Shown: piece after piece, positions 36,073-44,822 of the stretch
How positions within the stretch are numbered: position 1 is the stretch's first letter
Layout: every line of letters starts with the position of its first letter
Origin: Bacteroidota bacterium
GTDB lineage: Bacteria > Bacteroidota > Bacteroidia > Chitinophagales > Chitinophagaceae
DNA length: 64,000 nucleotides
Direction of reading: 5' to 3'
NCBI GenBank assembly: GCA_023386235.1
Contig: JAEWKC010000030.1
Coordinates: 1 to 64,000, forward strand
Notes under the pieces: model-generated
Told to the model about the DNA's origin: nothing
The model's input: only the letters and a program-made list of their open reading frames with translations
Database searches by the model: none
Program-made: the position numbers and the translations under genes

Positions 36073-36936
36073 TTAATTCAGCTTGCTTAACTGTACTTTA
36101 GTATCAGTATTAGTATTATCTTTTATCGGTGTTGTTTTAGCCAGTTTTGCGTTTTCGGCTTCTACCATATCTCTCAGGCCCGGCCAGCTTACTTTTGCAT
36201 TTACAATATTGGAAGAGCGTGCATAATCATTATTATTGCCCCATACAAAAAAGCAGCTGCCATCTTTTAATAAATTGATGATCTCTCTTGATAAGGATTG
36301 CGGCACAGCCGGGCAGCCCCAGCTTCTTCCCATGTTTGCGCCTTCATCAGCCCTGTTTTGATTTACGTAGTCGCTACCATGCATTACCACGCCTCTGCCG
36401 TACACATTGCTATTGTAGCGGTTTTCCATACCATGCAATTTTAAGCTGTATCCTGCTCTGCCTACATAGCTATTGCCGGTAACCATAAAGCCTAATGAGC
36501 TTTTGTTAGAATTATGCGCATTAGAAAAACTGTTGGCATATTCGCCACCGGAGTTTTTACCGTGTGAAACATATGTATTGTACAATAGCCTGCCTGTTTT
36601 TAAGTTGATCACATAAAATCTTCTGCTTTTGCTTGACTGACTATAATCAACAATGGTTAAAATATCGGGCTTGTTTATTTTTCCTTCATTCAAAAGATGC
36701 TGATAGCCTTTATAGGCTTTATAAAAAACATCCTTCTTCAGGCCCGTTCTTCCCAGGTTTACTCTGTTATATACAGAATCCATATAGCGTACGGCTAAAT
36801 TGGTGCTGGTAGTTTTTTCAGGAAGCAGTGAAGGAAATTTTTTCTCATCCGGTAAGTTTTCGTGTTTGTTTACAGTTGGCGCTGCAAATGAAAAGAAAAA
36901 AATACTCATTCCCAGCATCACAAAAAGTTTTTTCAT
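36073..36936 (-). CDS. Murein L,D-transpeptidase catalytic-domain protein, exported
   Basis: The protein (about 287 aa) has a signal peptide (MKKLFVMLGMSIFFFSFAAP). The catalytic block is VVMHGSDYVNQNRADEGANMGRSWGCPAVP, divided here as His in MHGSDY and Cys (about residue 206) in SWGCPAVP, a pattern of the YkuD-like murein L,D-transpeptidase family. The central region FYVINLKTGRLLYNTYVSHGKNSGG is the usual beta-strand part of the fold. ATG 36936 gives the signal peptide; the longer 36969 reading adds 11 residues. It differs from the enzyme at 4612, so the cell has at least two. Confidence 0.85.
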   Translation of the reverse strand: MKKLFVMLGMSIFFFSFAAPTVNKHENLPDEKKFPSLLPEKTTSTNLAVRYMDSVYNRVNLGRTGLKKDVFYKAYKGYQHLLNEGKINKPDILTIVDYSQSSKSRRFYVINLKTGRLLYNTYVSHGKNSGGEYANSFSNAHNSNKSSLGFMVTGNSYVGRAGYSLKLHGMENRYNSNVYGRGVVMHGSDYVNQNRADEGANMGRSWGCPAVPQSLSREIINLLKDGSCFFVWGNNNDYARSSNIVNAKVSWPGLRDMVEAENAKLAKTTPIKDNTNTDTKVQLSKLN

Positions 36937-37035
36937 CCAAAATATTTTAAAAACCATTACTAAAATCACTCTTTGGCATAACTTTTGATTTCAATAATGT
37001 AGGTTAACAAATCAAATTTTCTACTTAAATTTTTT

Positions 37036-37074
37036 AAAATACAGTTTTAATGCCCCTCATTAGAACTGTATTTT
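37036..37074 (-). terminator. Hairpin downstream of the epimerase gene
   Basis: AAAATACAGTTTTAATG (37036-37052) pairs with CATTAGAACTGTATTTT (37058-37074) with one mismatch. It is positioned as a terminator for the leftward gene ending at 37218. Confidence 0.6.
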
Positions 37075-37217
37075 AGTGTACTTATTGTAAGTAAGATTGC
37101 AAAGTTGCGAAAAAGTTTTTTTATCGCAAACCTTTTAACACAATTCAAGGTTTAAAGTTAATACATGTTAGTTGAGTTTGTTAAAAAAACGGCTAATTTT
37201 TACTAGGAATATTTATA

Positions 37218-38192
37218 CTACACGAGTTTATATCGTTGTTTTAGCTCTTGGGCTATCCTTTTTATAGTTTGTTCCATAGGAGTGAAAGTAAACCCGAGTA
37301 GCGCATTCAGTATTTTAGAATTATCATACAAAACCTTCGTTTGGGCAGACCTAGCAGTTTCTTTAGTGAGCAGCGATTTTTTTCCTTTTATTTTCGCTGA
37401 CAGATAAGATAATCTCCAAACAATCTCCGACATCAGCGGTGTTGCTTTTTTAGCGGGCGGCTTTTTATCAAAGGTGTGCGCCATCAGCGTGAACAATTCT
37501 TTAAAAGAAATATTTGCTCCGTTCAGGATAAATCGCTCGCCGGAAATATCCGACTCCATCAGTTGCACCATTGCTTCCGCAACATCGCATACATCTACAA
37601 AGCCATGTATACCTTCGGTGTAGTAGGGAAATTCTTCATACACATTTTTAAACAATTGCGTAGAACCGGCATTCCAGTCGGAAGCGCCTAAAATGATAGA
37701 CGGATTTACCGCCACCATTTGCAAGCCTTCTGCATTGCCGCGCCAAGCCTCCATTTCAGCATTAAACTTTGTTTTTCCATAAAAAGTACCTTTCCCCGCG
37801 TAAACGTTTTTTTCGTTTACCGGTACGGCATTTTCGGGCTCTCCCAGCGCGGCCACTGAACTTACGTACAACATTTTTTTTACGCCCGCGTCAATACAGG
37901 CATTTACTATATTGGCTGTACCTTCTACATTAATACGCAGCATCTCATCCTGTGCATTTTTATGAAAAGAAACAATAGCAGCGCAGTGATATACTTTTTC
38001 TACTCCCTGCATTACCTCGTCCAGCAAAGCCACGTCTAAAATATCGCAGGCTACACCTTCGGCGCCTTCCACATCAGCGCCGCTCCGGCTCAAAGCAATA
38101 ATGTTGTTTTGAGAAGCAGCTAACCGGCGAATTAAATGACTACCGACTAACCCGGTAGCGCCTGTTACTAATATTTTTTTTCTGTTATTTAT
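37218..38192 (-). CDS. NAD(P)-dependent epimerase/dehydratase, SDR family
   Basis: This is an extended-SDR protein of about 324 aa. The Rossmann motif KKILVTGATGLVGSHLIRRL lies in frame between 38180 and 38120, so the coding region extends past the first start-like codon (TTG 38093), which would cut off the cofactor site. Also seen are VYHCAAIVSFH, the YGKTKFNAE active-site Tyr/Lys and NPSIILGASDW. No ATG, GTG or TTG precedes the Rossmann motif in frame; a TAA closes the frame near 38235. The best-placed codon is ATA at 38192-38190 (then NNRKKILV), perhaps a mutated ATG. The substrate may be a sugar nucleotide or a steroid/flavanone-like compound. Confidence 0.75.
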   Translation of the reverse strand: MNNRKKILVTGATGLVGSHLIRRLAASQNNIIALSRSGADVEGAEGVACDILDVALLDEVMQGVEKVYHCAAIVSFHKNAQDEMLRINVEGTANIVNACIDAGVKKMLYVSSVAALGEPENAVPVNEKNVYAGKGTFYGKTKFNAEMEAWRGNAEGLQMVAVNPSIILGASDWNAGSTQLFKNVYEEFPYYTEGIHGFVDVCDVAEAMVQLMESDISGERFILNGANISFKELFTLMAHTFDKKPPAKKATPLMSEIVWRLSYLSAKIKGKKSLLTKETARSAQTKVLYDNSKILNALLGFTFTPMEQTIKRIAQELKQRYKLV

Positions 38193-38310
38193 CTTTATAT
38201 AGTATCTGTTCGAGACAAAAATACATCGTTATTTAGTAAAACCGGTTGATTGCAGTCAAATTATCTGCCGGTAAAACTATTCTTCTAAAATAATTTATTA
38301 ATTTTACTCA

Positions 38311-39099
38311 ATGACACAGCAGTTATCTCTTTTTGATTTGGGCGATCCGGTGCAGCCGGAACCTAAAAAGAAAGCAGTTGCAAAACGCACTACTGCCCAA
38401 TCCGCACAAAATGATCATGCCGCTGAAAGCTTTACCGCTACTGCCACACAGCAGGAAGAACAAATACCTGAGCCCATGCAGTTTTGTTTTTTTGTAGCGG
38501 ATGATATAGTTGCTGCCATACAAGAAGAAACGTCTGCCGAAACTAAACCAGAAGCTGTAGACTCATCAACAAAAGAAATGATAGCTCTTGAAGTAATTGC
38601 AACCGAAGATTTTTCTACACAAACAGAGACAGAAGAAGAAATAATCGACGAACAAATTGCGCCTGCTGCCATCTATCAGCCCGATGAAAAAATTACAGTA
38701 GTAAGAAAACGCGGCAGGAAATCATTTAAAGAAATTGATGCGGAAATAGATCTTATAAGCATCCCGGAGGATGAAGAATTATTTAAAAAACAATATTATT
38801 CCATAACAGAAGTTGCCAAATGGTTCAGGGTAAACAATTCTCTTTTGCGATTTTGGGAAAATGAATTTCCCGTTTTAAAGCCTAGGAAAAATAAAAAGGG
38901 CGACCGGCTTTTTCGCCCCGAGGATATCAAAAATCTTCAGGTAATATACTATCTGCTGCGCCAGCGCAAGTTTACCATAGACGGAGCCAGAAAGTATATG
39001 AAAGCGCATAAGGAAAATATTGAAGTAAACCTGAAGCTCATTCAATCATTAAATAAATTTAAAGGCTTTTTGTTGGAGCTGAAAGCGAATACGGAATAA
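38311..39099 (+). CDS. MerR-type transcriptional regulator with long disordered N-terminus
   Basis: The protein (262 aa) is acidic and low in complexity up to about residue 160, then has a MerR-like winged HTH: YYSITEVAKWFRVNNSLLRFWENEF, followed by RKNKKGDRLFRPEDIKNLQVIYYLLRQRKFTIDGARKYM. The C-terminal tail is short with no effector domain, so the signal is not evident. Proteins of this layout are common in Bacteroidota. It is followed by a strong terminator. Confidence 0.85.
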   Translation: MTQQLSLFDLGDPVQPEPKKKAVAKRTTAQSAQNDHAAESFTATATQQEEQIPEPMQFCFFVADDIVAAIQEETSAETKPEAVDSSTKEMIALEVIATEDFSTQTETEEEIIDEQIAPAAIYQPDEKITVVRKRGRKSFKEIDAEIDLISIPEDEELFKKQYYSITEVAKWFRVNNSLLRFWENEFPVLKPRKNKKGDRLFRPEDIKNLQVIYYLLRQRKFTIDGARKYMKAHKENIEVNLKLIQSLNKFKGFLLELKANTE

Positions 39100-39119
39100 T
39101 AATTTATTTGTTATTCATT

Positions 39120-39157
39120 GAAAAGGCCTGTCGCATTTGTTTGCGACAGGCCTTTTC
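39120..39157. terminator. Strong bidirectional terminator
   Basis: A perfect 16-bp stem, GAAAAGGCCTGTCGCA with TGCGACAGGCCTTTTC, around a 6-nt loop, between the convergent MerR and subtilase genes. Confidence 0.85.
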
Positions 39158-39176
39158 AATACAGCTATTCTCATGC

Positions 39177-40787
39177 TTACGGATACAATTGCTGCGCCAG
39201 CAATACTGCGTTGTAGGCATTTACAACTCCACCGGTTTTACTTAACTCTGTTAATGTTGTTGCTTCTTTTGTAGCCGGATTGGTTACAGGAAAGTTAATC
39301 TTCACAACAGATCTTTCAATAACATTTTTTATTTGTACGGCAGACATTTTAGGAAAGTAGGATTTTAGTAGTGCCGCTATTCCTGCTACCACCGGCGATG
39401 CCATGCTGGTGCCGCTCAAAGCCGCGTAGTTGCTTGTGCCCGGCATTGTAGAATGTACTCTTACGCCCGGGGCAAATACATCTACCGATTTGCTGCCAAA
39501 GTTAGAAAAGTTAGCCACCAGGTTCTTTTCAGTAGCGCCACTTGCTCCAACGGTTATCACATTTTTAAAAGCCTTGTTTTCGTTTTTACCATGATACTTT
39601 GTAGGATAATTAGGTGCGTTCTCAATGCTGCGTGCGTCATTACCGGCGGCATGTACTACCAGTACATCTTTCTTCTCGGCATAACGAAGCGCCTCTTCTA
39701 CCCATTTTTGCTGAGGAGAAACCTGCTTGCCGAAGCTCATGTTGATTATTTTAGCACCATTATCTACCGCGTACCTGATAGCCAATGCAATATCTTTGTC
39801 GTGCTCATCGCCGTCAGGCACCGCGCGAAGCTGCATCAATGCTACATTATCTGCTACACCCTCAATACCTAAATTGTTATTTCTTTGTGCGCCTATTATG
39901 CCCGATACATGCGTACCATGTGTAACATCAGGAGCCGCTACATTATAATTGCCATAGAAACGATCTTTAATATTGTTGTAATTATCCTTAACTATATTCC
40001 CCCTATAATTTGGCGGAGGAGTTATGGGTAATTGTATACTTTTTCTTTTTGCTACAATTACTTTGTCCAGCTCCGGCTCTATACGATTAGCGGTGGTGCC
40101 TTGTGGTAAGTGGCCAAACAAATTTATATAAACCATTTTCATGGTTTTTTGCATATCGGTAACCGCTTCAAATTTAATAACATCTTCTACAGTAAAATTT
40201 TTACCTAATGCAGCTGCTTCGTTTTTAAGCTGTGGCAACATAGCGCGCATACGCTGAATGACTTGTATGTCTTTCGCTTCTTTACTATCTTTAGCCAACA
40301 ACTCTTTTGATTTTAGCCAGTCTGCGTAAGCCTTGCGCTGGCTGCGTCTTACCTTACCGGAAGTATTGGTTTCAAATTGATCTTTATATCTGAAATAAAC
40401 ACGCTCCGCTTCGTAAGAGTCTTTTTTTACATTGTTGTTGATATTATTTCTATCGCCCAAAAAGTTCCATCCGTATACATCGTCAATATATCCGTTCCGG
40501 TCATTGTCTATACCATCGCCGGGTATTTCTCTGGTGTTTACCCAAAGTACATTCTTTAAATCTTCCGATAGAGTATCTGCGCCGGAATCTATTACAGCTA
40601 CAATTACTTTTTGTGAAGTTTTGCCTTTGAGCAGATCATAAGCCTTAGAAAGACTGACGCCATATACAGAATCTGTTTGTAAATCCATCGTGTGCCAATC
40701 CCTTGGAACAGAGATTTGTGCATGGGACTGAAAACTCCACAACACACTCGCGGCAATCCATACCGATAAAAAAAGTCTTATCCTCAT
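39177..40787 (-). CDS. Subtilisin-like (S8) serine peptidase, secreted
   Basis: The protein (536 aa) has a signal peptide ending SHAQ. The catalytic triad is visible: Asp67 in VIVAVIDSGAD, His near 291 in THGTHVSGIIGAQ, and Ser near 459 in LSGTSMASPVVAGIAALL, with the oxyanion Asn in VHAAGNDA. Between Asp and His is an insert of about 140 residues containing a Lys/Arg-rich helical stretch, larger than in typical subtilisins. No C-terminal type IX sorting domain is seen, so it is probably periplasmic or exported another way. Confidence 0.92.
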   Translation of the reverse strand: MRIRLFLSVWIAASVLWSFQSHAQISVPRDWHTMDLQTDSVYGVSLSKAYDLLKGKTSQKVIVAVIDSGADTLSEDLKNVLWVNTREIPGDGIDNDRNGYIDDVYGWNFLGDRNNINNNVKKDSYEAERVYFRYKDQFETNTSGKVRRSQRKAYADWLKSKELLAKDSKEAKDIQVIQRMRAMLPQLKNEAAALGKNFTVEDVIKFEAVTDMQKTMKMVYINLFGHLPQGTTANRIEPELDKVIVAKRKSIQLPITPPPNYRGNIVKDNYNNIKDRFYGNYNVAAPDVTHGTHVSGIIGAQRNNNLGIEGVADNVALMQLRAVPDGDEHDKDIALAIRYAVDNGAKIINMSFGKQVSPQQKWVEEALRYAEKKDVLVVHAAGNDARSIENAPNYPTKYHGKNENKAFKNVITVGASGATEKNLVANFSNFGSKSVDVFAPGVRVHSTMPGTSNYAALSGTSMASPVVAGIAALLKSYFPKMSAVQIKNVIERSVVKINFPVTNPATKEATTLTELSKTGGVVNAYNAVLLAQQLYP

Positions 40788-40900
40788 AAAAAAATATTAT
40801 TCAATGAATGTGCAAATTTCGCATTTTTATACGAGAGAGACAATCATTTAGCTTTATAAGTTTATCAAAGAAATGCTATTTTTGAAAAAACATTTTTTAC

Positions 40901-42280
40901 ATGCAGGAAATTTATACCGGCTCACAAGATACGATAGCAGCTATAGCTACACCTCCGGGCATGGGCGCAATAAGCGTTTTGCGCCTTAGCGGCAGCAAGG
41001 CTTTTCATGTGGCAGATGCTTTATTTCCTTCAAAAGATGTGCATGCCTTTGCTTCGCATACCATACACTATGGTTTATTGAAAAATAAAGAAACTATTTT
41101 AGATGAAGTAGTGCTTTCTGTTTTTAAGGGTCCGCACTCTTATACGGGCGAAGATGTTATAGAAATTTCCTGTCACGGTTCGCCTTACGTACAACAGCAA
41201 ATATTAAATGCCTTACTTGTTCATGGCGCAAGATTAGCGCTGCCCGGCGAATTTACCCAGCGCGCTTTTTTAAATGGCAAATTAGATCTTACACAAGCAG
41301 AGGCCGTGGGCGATTTGATAGCTTCGCAGAGCAAGGCGGCACAGCAAACCGCATTGAACCAATTACGGGGCGGGTTTAAAAACGAACTGGAAGCGCTGCG
41401 CGAACAACTTATTAATTTTGCCGCATTGATAGAATTAGAACTGGATTTTTCCGATGAAGATGTAGAGTTTGCCGATCGTGATCAGTTCAAAGAGCTGGTT
41501 GAAAAGTTACAATTGCAAGTTGAAAAGTTAATTCAGTCTTTTGCATTGGGAAATGCTATAAAAAACGGCGTAAGAGTAGCCATCATTGGCAAGCCCAATG
41601 CCGGAAAGTCAACACTGCTCAATGCGTTGCTGAACGAAGAACGCGCAATTGTAAGTGAAATAGCGGGTACCACACGCGATACTATTGAAGAAACAGTAAA
41701 TATCCATGGTATCTTATTCAGACTGATTGATACCGCCGGCATACGAGAACACTCAACCGACCACATCGAAAATTTAGGAATAGAAAGAAGCAAACAAAAC
41801 GCAGCCAATGCCGATATAATTTTATACCTGCTTGATTTAACAGATAGAAATGAAGACGATTTTTCATGGTTGAATGCGTTTGCCGATAAAACTATTACAG
41901 TTTACAATAAAACAGATGTGTGGCAAGATGCGAATGTAAAAAATACAATATCTGATTCAGCCGCAGCTTCACTTTCTATTTCGGCTAAAACGGGCGTAGG
42001 TATAGAAGAGCTAAAAAATTTATTATTTAAAGAAGCGATAGGCGAAAAAATAAATACAGAAAATACGATTATTACCAATGCCAGACATCACAACGCTTTA
42101 ATCAAAATGCAAGAAAACCTGATGGCCATTCAACAAGGAATGAACGAAGGCGTTTCGGGAGACCTGCTTACCATTGATATCCGCGGCGCCTTGTATTATT
42201 TGGGTGAGATTACAGGAAAAGTGGAAGTAGACAGAGATATATTGGGAACTATATTCGGAAAATTTTGCATCGGAAAGTAA
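40901..42280 (+). CDS. mnmE: tRNA modification GTPase MnmE (TrmE)
   Basis: With MnmG, MnmE adds the aminomethyl or carboxymethylaminomethyl group at C5 of the wobble uridine in some tRNAs. The protein (459 aa) has an N-terminal tetrahydrofolate-binding domain (IAAIATPPGMGAISVLRLSG), a helical domain, an inserted Ras-like GTPase (G1 GKPNAGKST near 229, DTAGIREH, NKTD) and the C-terminal FCIGK with the catalytic Cys. A TATTTTTG -7-like element lies at 40877-40884. The mobile element downstream begins right at its 3' end and leaves the coding sequence intact. Confidence 0.97.
   Translation: MQEIYTGSQDTIAAIATPPGMGAISVLRLSGSKAFHVADALFPSKDVHAFASHTIHYGLLKNKETILDEVVLSVFKGPHSYTGEDVIEISCHGSPYVQQQILNALLVHGARLALPGEFTQRAFLNGKLDLTQAEAVGDLIASQSKAAQQTALNQLRGGFKNELEALREQLINFAALIELELDFSDEDVEFADRDQFKELVEKLQLQVEKLIQSFALGNAIKNGVRVAIIGKPNAGKSTLLNALLNEERAIVSEIAGTTRDTIEETVNIHGILFRLIDTAGIREHSTDHIENLGIERSKQNAANADIILYLLDLTDRNEDDFSWLNAFADKTITVYNKTDVWQDANVKNTISDSAAASLSISAKTGVGIEELKNLLFKEAIGEKINTENTIITNARHHNALIKMQENLMAIQQGMNEGVSGDLLTIDIRGALYYLGEITGKVEVDRDILGTIFGKFCIGK
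42263..42280 (+). other. Candidate attachment site at the 3' end of mnmE
   Basis: TTTTGCATCGGAAAGTAA encodes the last five residues of MnmE (FCIGK) and the stop. It is the position used by SGI1-type islands in Enterobacteria, whose 18-bp core covers the same codons. Here a tyrosine recombinase gene starts 200 bp downstream, followed by about 21 kb of accessory genes. I found no second copy inside the window, so the far end of the element would lie beyond 64000. Confidence 0.55.
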
Positions 42281-42345
42281 ATACCTTTCTTTTCTTTGCT
42301 AAGTACTTGTTTTTCAATACTTTTATTCCTTTTTCTTTCTCTTTT

Positions 42346-42435
42346 TTGTTGCCCGATTGCCCTTTTTTACTTATCTTTGTTGCCTATTTGTTGCCCAAAT
42401 GGAATATTTGTTGCCCAGCATTTTTTTTGTTGCCC
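42346..42435 (+). repeat. Five TTGTTGCC(C/T) direct repeats before the integrase gene
   Basis: Copies start at 42346, 42377, 42388, 42408 and 42427. Four are TTGTTGCCC and one is TTGTTGCCT. The intervals (31, 11, 20 and 19 bp) are near whole turns of B-DNA, so bound proteins would sit on roughly one face of the helix. They are candidates for recombinase arm-type sites, excisionase sites or integrase operators. Confidence 0.6.
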
Positions 42436-42480
42436 GATATTCTGTTAGGGATTTTTAGGAACTTTTATAACTGAAAGAAA

Positions 42481-43587
42481 ATGAAAGTAACATTGCGCCA
42501 ACGCCAAAAAGGTGAGAAAATCAGTCTGTATTTAGAATATTACAGCAACGGTAAAAGACAGTATGAATACCTCAATCTTTACCTAACCCCCGACCCAGAG
42601 AAGGGAACACTTACCAAATTCCAAAAGGACGAAAACAAAAAAATTCTTGCATTAGCTGAAACAATACGCAGCAAAAGGCATTTGGAAATTGAATCCAACA
42701 CCTACGACCTGCACGATAAAGAGAAGATGAAAAGCTACTTCATTTCCTATATGGAAATGCTTGCCGAGAAGCGCAAGGATAGTATGGGCAACTATGGCAA
42801 TTGGGATAGTACAATCAAGCACCTTAAAAAGTATTGCCCACGAGATATTCAGTTCAATCAAATCAACAAGCAATTTGTAGAAGGGTTTAAAGAATATTTG
42901 GTGAAGAAGGCAGTAACGAAGACAGGAGCAAAGCTTTCCACGAATACCAAGAACAGTTACTTCAATAAGTTCAAGGCAGCATTAAAGCAAGCCGTGAAAG
43001 ACGGTATTATTAATAGAAACCCTGCGGAAACAGTGGAAGGTTTGCCACAAGGCGAGCCAGTGCGTGAGTTCCTTACATTGGATGAAGTCAAAGCATTGGC
43101 AAAAACTGATTGTCGTAACGACCTGATGAAGCGAGCTTTCTTATTCAGTTGCCTTACCGGACTTCGTTTCAGTGATATTCAAAAATTGAAGTGGAGCGAG
43201 ATGCAGCAGTCGGCAGAGCTTGGGCATTATATCCGCTTCATTCAGAAGAAAACCAAAGGTTCGGAAACCTTACCTATTTCCGATGAAGCATACACCCTTA
43301 CAGGCGAGCGAGGAGAACCAGGCGAGAATGTTTTTCCTGATATGATTTATTCCGACAGTCGTAATCATTCCCTCTACCGTTGGTTTATAAAAGCAGGTAT
43401 TGACAAGCACATTACTTTCCATTGTGCAAGGCACACTTACGCCACTTTGCAACTCACTTTAGGTACTGATATTTTCACGGTTAGCAAATTACTTGGACAT
43501 AGGCACTTAAAGACCACTCAGATTTACGCCAATGTAATAGATGAAAAGAAAACAGTTGCAGCAAACAAAATCAAAATAGGAATTTAA
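42481..43587 (+). CDS. Tyrosine recombinase (integrase) of an integrative element
   Basis: The protein (368 aa) has an N-terminal arm-type DNA-binding domain common in Bacteroidota integrases (residues 1-85), a core-binding SAM-like domain (about 90-190) and a catalytic domain. The catalytic residues visible are Arg in TGLRFSDI (about 226), Lys in the beta-hairpin KKTKGS, HCARHTYA (His and Arg), LLGHRHLKTTQIYANV (His and the nucleophilic Tyr). The active site appears complete. It lies directly downstream of the candidate attachment site in mnmE, reading into the element. Confidence 0.93.
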   Translation: MKVTLRQRQKGEKISLYLEYYSNGKRQYEYLNLYLTPDPEKGTLTKFQKDENKKILALAETIRSKRHLEIESNTYDLHDKEKMKSYFISYMEMLAEKRKDSMGNYGNWDSTIKHLKKYCPRDIQFNQINKQFVEGFKEYLVKKAVTKTGAKLSTNTKNSYFNKFKAALKQAVKDGIINRNPAETVEGLPQGEPVREFLTLDEVKALAKTDCRNDLMKRAFLFSCLTGLRFSDIQKLKWSEMQQSAELGHYIRFIQKKTKGSETLPISDEAYTLTGERGEPGENVFPDMIYSDSRNHSLYRWFIKAGIDKHITFHCARHTYATLQLTLGTDIFTVSKLLGHRHLKTTQIYANVIDEKKTVAANKIKIGI

Positions 43588-43597
43588 AAATACGCCG

Positions 43598-44635
43598 ATG
43601 CCAGACAACCCACTTTCCGTTTTTCACGATTTATTGTTCTTAGGGCTTCGCCCTTGGAACAATAGGTCTTTGCCGGAGGCAAAGTACAAAGAGTTAGTAA
43701 GAGAAGTTACCAACGAAGTTTACAATCACCAACCGAAATACAAAGTTGCTTTCAGCAACCCTTTAAACGCAAAGCGCAAATACTACAGCTTGATAATTGC
43801 CAATGGCGCTATCCATTTTCTCAACCATATTAAGAAGGAAATGGACGCAGCATTGAACGACAAAGAGCGGATATATTTAGTAATGCACCAATCTTTAAAG
43901 CCATTAGCCCAGAAGCTAAAAGAAGCCAATAATATTATTGAAGAAAGGCAGCTGCATTGGAGCGAGATTAAAGGGACAGCTCATTTATCAAGCAGCGATG
44001 CAGCCCAAGCTGATGAAGCCTACATTATCCAATTAGTGAAGTACAATTTATTGTTTATGTATTTGGAAATTCAGAACAGCTTCCCGCAGTTCCTGAATGA
44101 TGATGCACTTAGCGCAGATGAACTGCACCAAAAGTTTTTTACAGAGCAAGAATTGCAGTCCTACATAATCACTAATGCCGACCAAATCAACTTGCCTACA
44201 CCTGCTTCGCAGGTTAAGGCAGACCCCCACGCAATAACTTTTGAGAGGAAAGCTTTTGATTTTAACGACCCCCCTAAAGGCGTACTGCCTTATACAAAAG
44301 TTGTTAGAAATGAACAACGCTTTGCAGCGTTTGAAGAAGAACTTTTCTTACACAACCTGATTGATAAAGATTACAATTTTATTGACGACCACGGCAACAA
44401 ACAACTATTGGCAGCAGCAATCCAAGCGATAATTGCAAAGAACTATTTTTTAGAAAGAAATTTTGTGAAGCTAAGAGCAATGCAGCCGGTTGATATAAGA
44501 AAGTTTATCGACCATAGATATACCACTTCAATTGATAAGCAATTCCGAAATTGGAGCAATGATACCAATGCCTTAGCCCAATTCTTAGATAATCACTTTT
44601 GGATTACCAATTTACCTGCGGATAAATTGCGGTAA
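43598..44635 (+). CDS. Hypothetical mobile-element protein
   Basis: The protein (345 aa) has no signal peptide or membrane segment and is mostly helical. I do not recognise a domain. It starts 10 bp after the integrase stop and is probably in its transcript. The 5' coding region contains two palindromes (43634-43662 and 43668-43684) that encode an Arg/Pro/Asn segment near residues 13-30. The C-terminal part (FIDHRYTTSIDKQFRNW) is well conserved in character and could be a DNA-binding helical bundle, but that is a guess. Confidence 0.7.
   Translation: MPDNPLSVFHDLLFLGLRPWNNRSLPEAKYKELVREVTNEVYNHQPKYKVAFSNPLNAKRKYYSLIIANGAIHFLNHIKKEMDAALNDKERIYLVMHQSLKPLAQKLKEANNIIEERQLHWSEIKGTAHLSSSDAAQADEAYIIQLVKYNLLFMYLEIQNSFPQFLNDDALSADELHQKFFTEQELQSYIITNADQINLPTPASQVKADPHAITFERKAFDFNDPPKGVLPYTKVVRNEQRFAAFEEELFLHNLIDKDYNFIDDHGNKQLLAAAIQAIIAKNYFLERNFVKLRAMQPVDIRKFIDHRYTTSIDKQFRNWSNDTNALAQFLDNHFWITNLPADKLR
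43634..43684. repeat. Two tandem palindromes inside a coding region
   Basis: TTGTTCTTAGGGC...GCCCTTGGAACAA (43634-43662; arms match at 11 of 13) is followed by CTTTGCC-GGA-GGCAAAG (43668-43684, perfect). Both keep the reading frame of the host gene open. Confidence 0.6.
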
Positions 44636-44793
44636 TTTTCTGTCATTTTACCAATCCAAATTACCACTTTTTTTTAGAACCCTTGCCCAGCAAGGGTTTT
44701 GCCATTTCCAAATTACCACTTTCTGCATTACCAGCCCCTTCTTACCAAGTTTGCAGTATCGTTGAGAAAACAACGATGACTTTGCGCAAAGTC
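44604..44793. promoter_or_regulatory. TTACCA repeats and tandem hairpins before the HTH genes
   Basis: TTACCA occurs at 44604, 44648, 44661, 44713, 44728 and 44742. Two of these sit within a 16-bp direct repeat, TCCAAATTACCACTTT (44655-44670 and 44707-44722). They flank a terminator-like stem AACCCTTGC-CCA-GCAAGGGTT (44678-44698). Two abutting hairpins follow: ATCGTTG/CAACGAT (44758-44777) and the perfect palindrome GACTTTGCGCAAAGTC (44778-44793). The site is a good candidate for excisionase binding, an operator or an origin-like region. Confidence 0.5.
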
Positions 44794-44822
44794 CTTTTAA
44801 TAACTTTTTAATTAATATTAAA

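Noticed and set aside
39453..39872. 139-codon plus-strand frame
   Set aside because: Antisense to the catalytic part of the subtilase, which is clearly the real gene.
42281..42480. tRNA gene as the integration target
   Set aside because: No tRNA-like cloverleaf or T-loop sequence is visible; the element abuts the protein gene mnmE instead.
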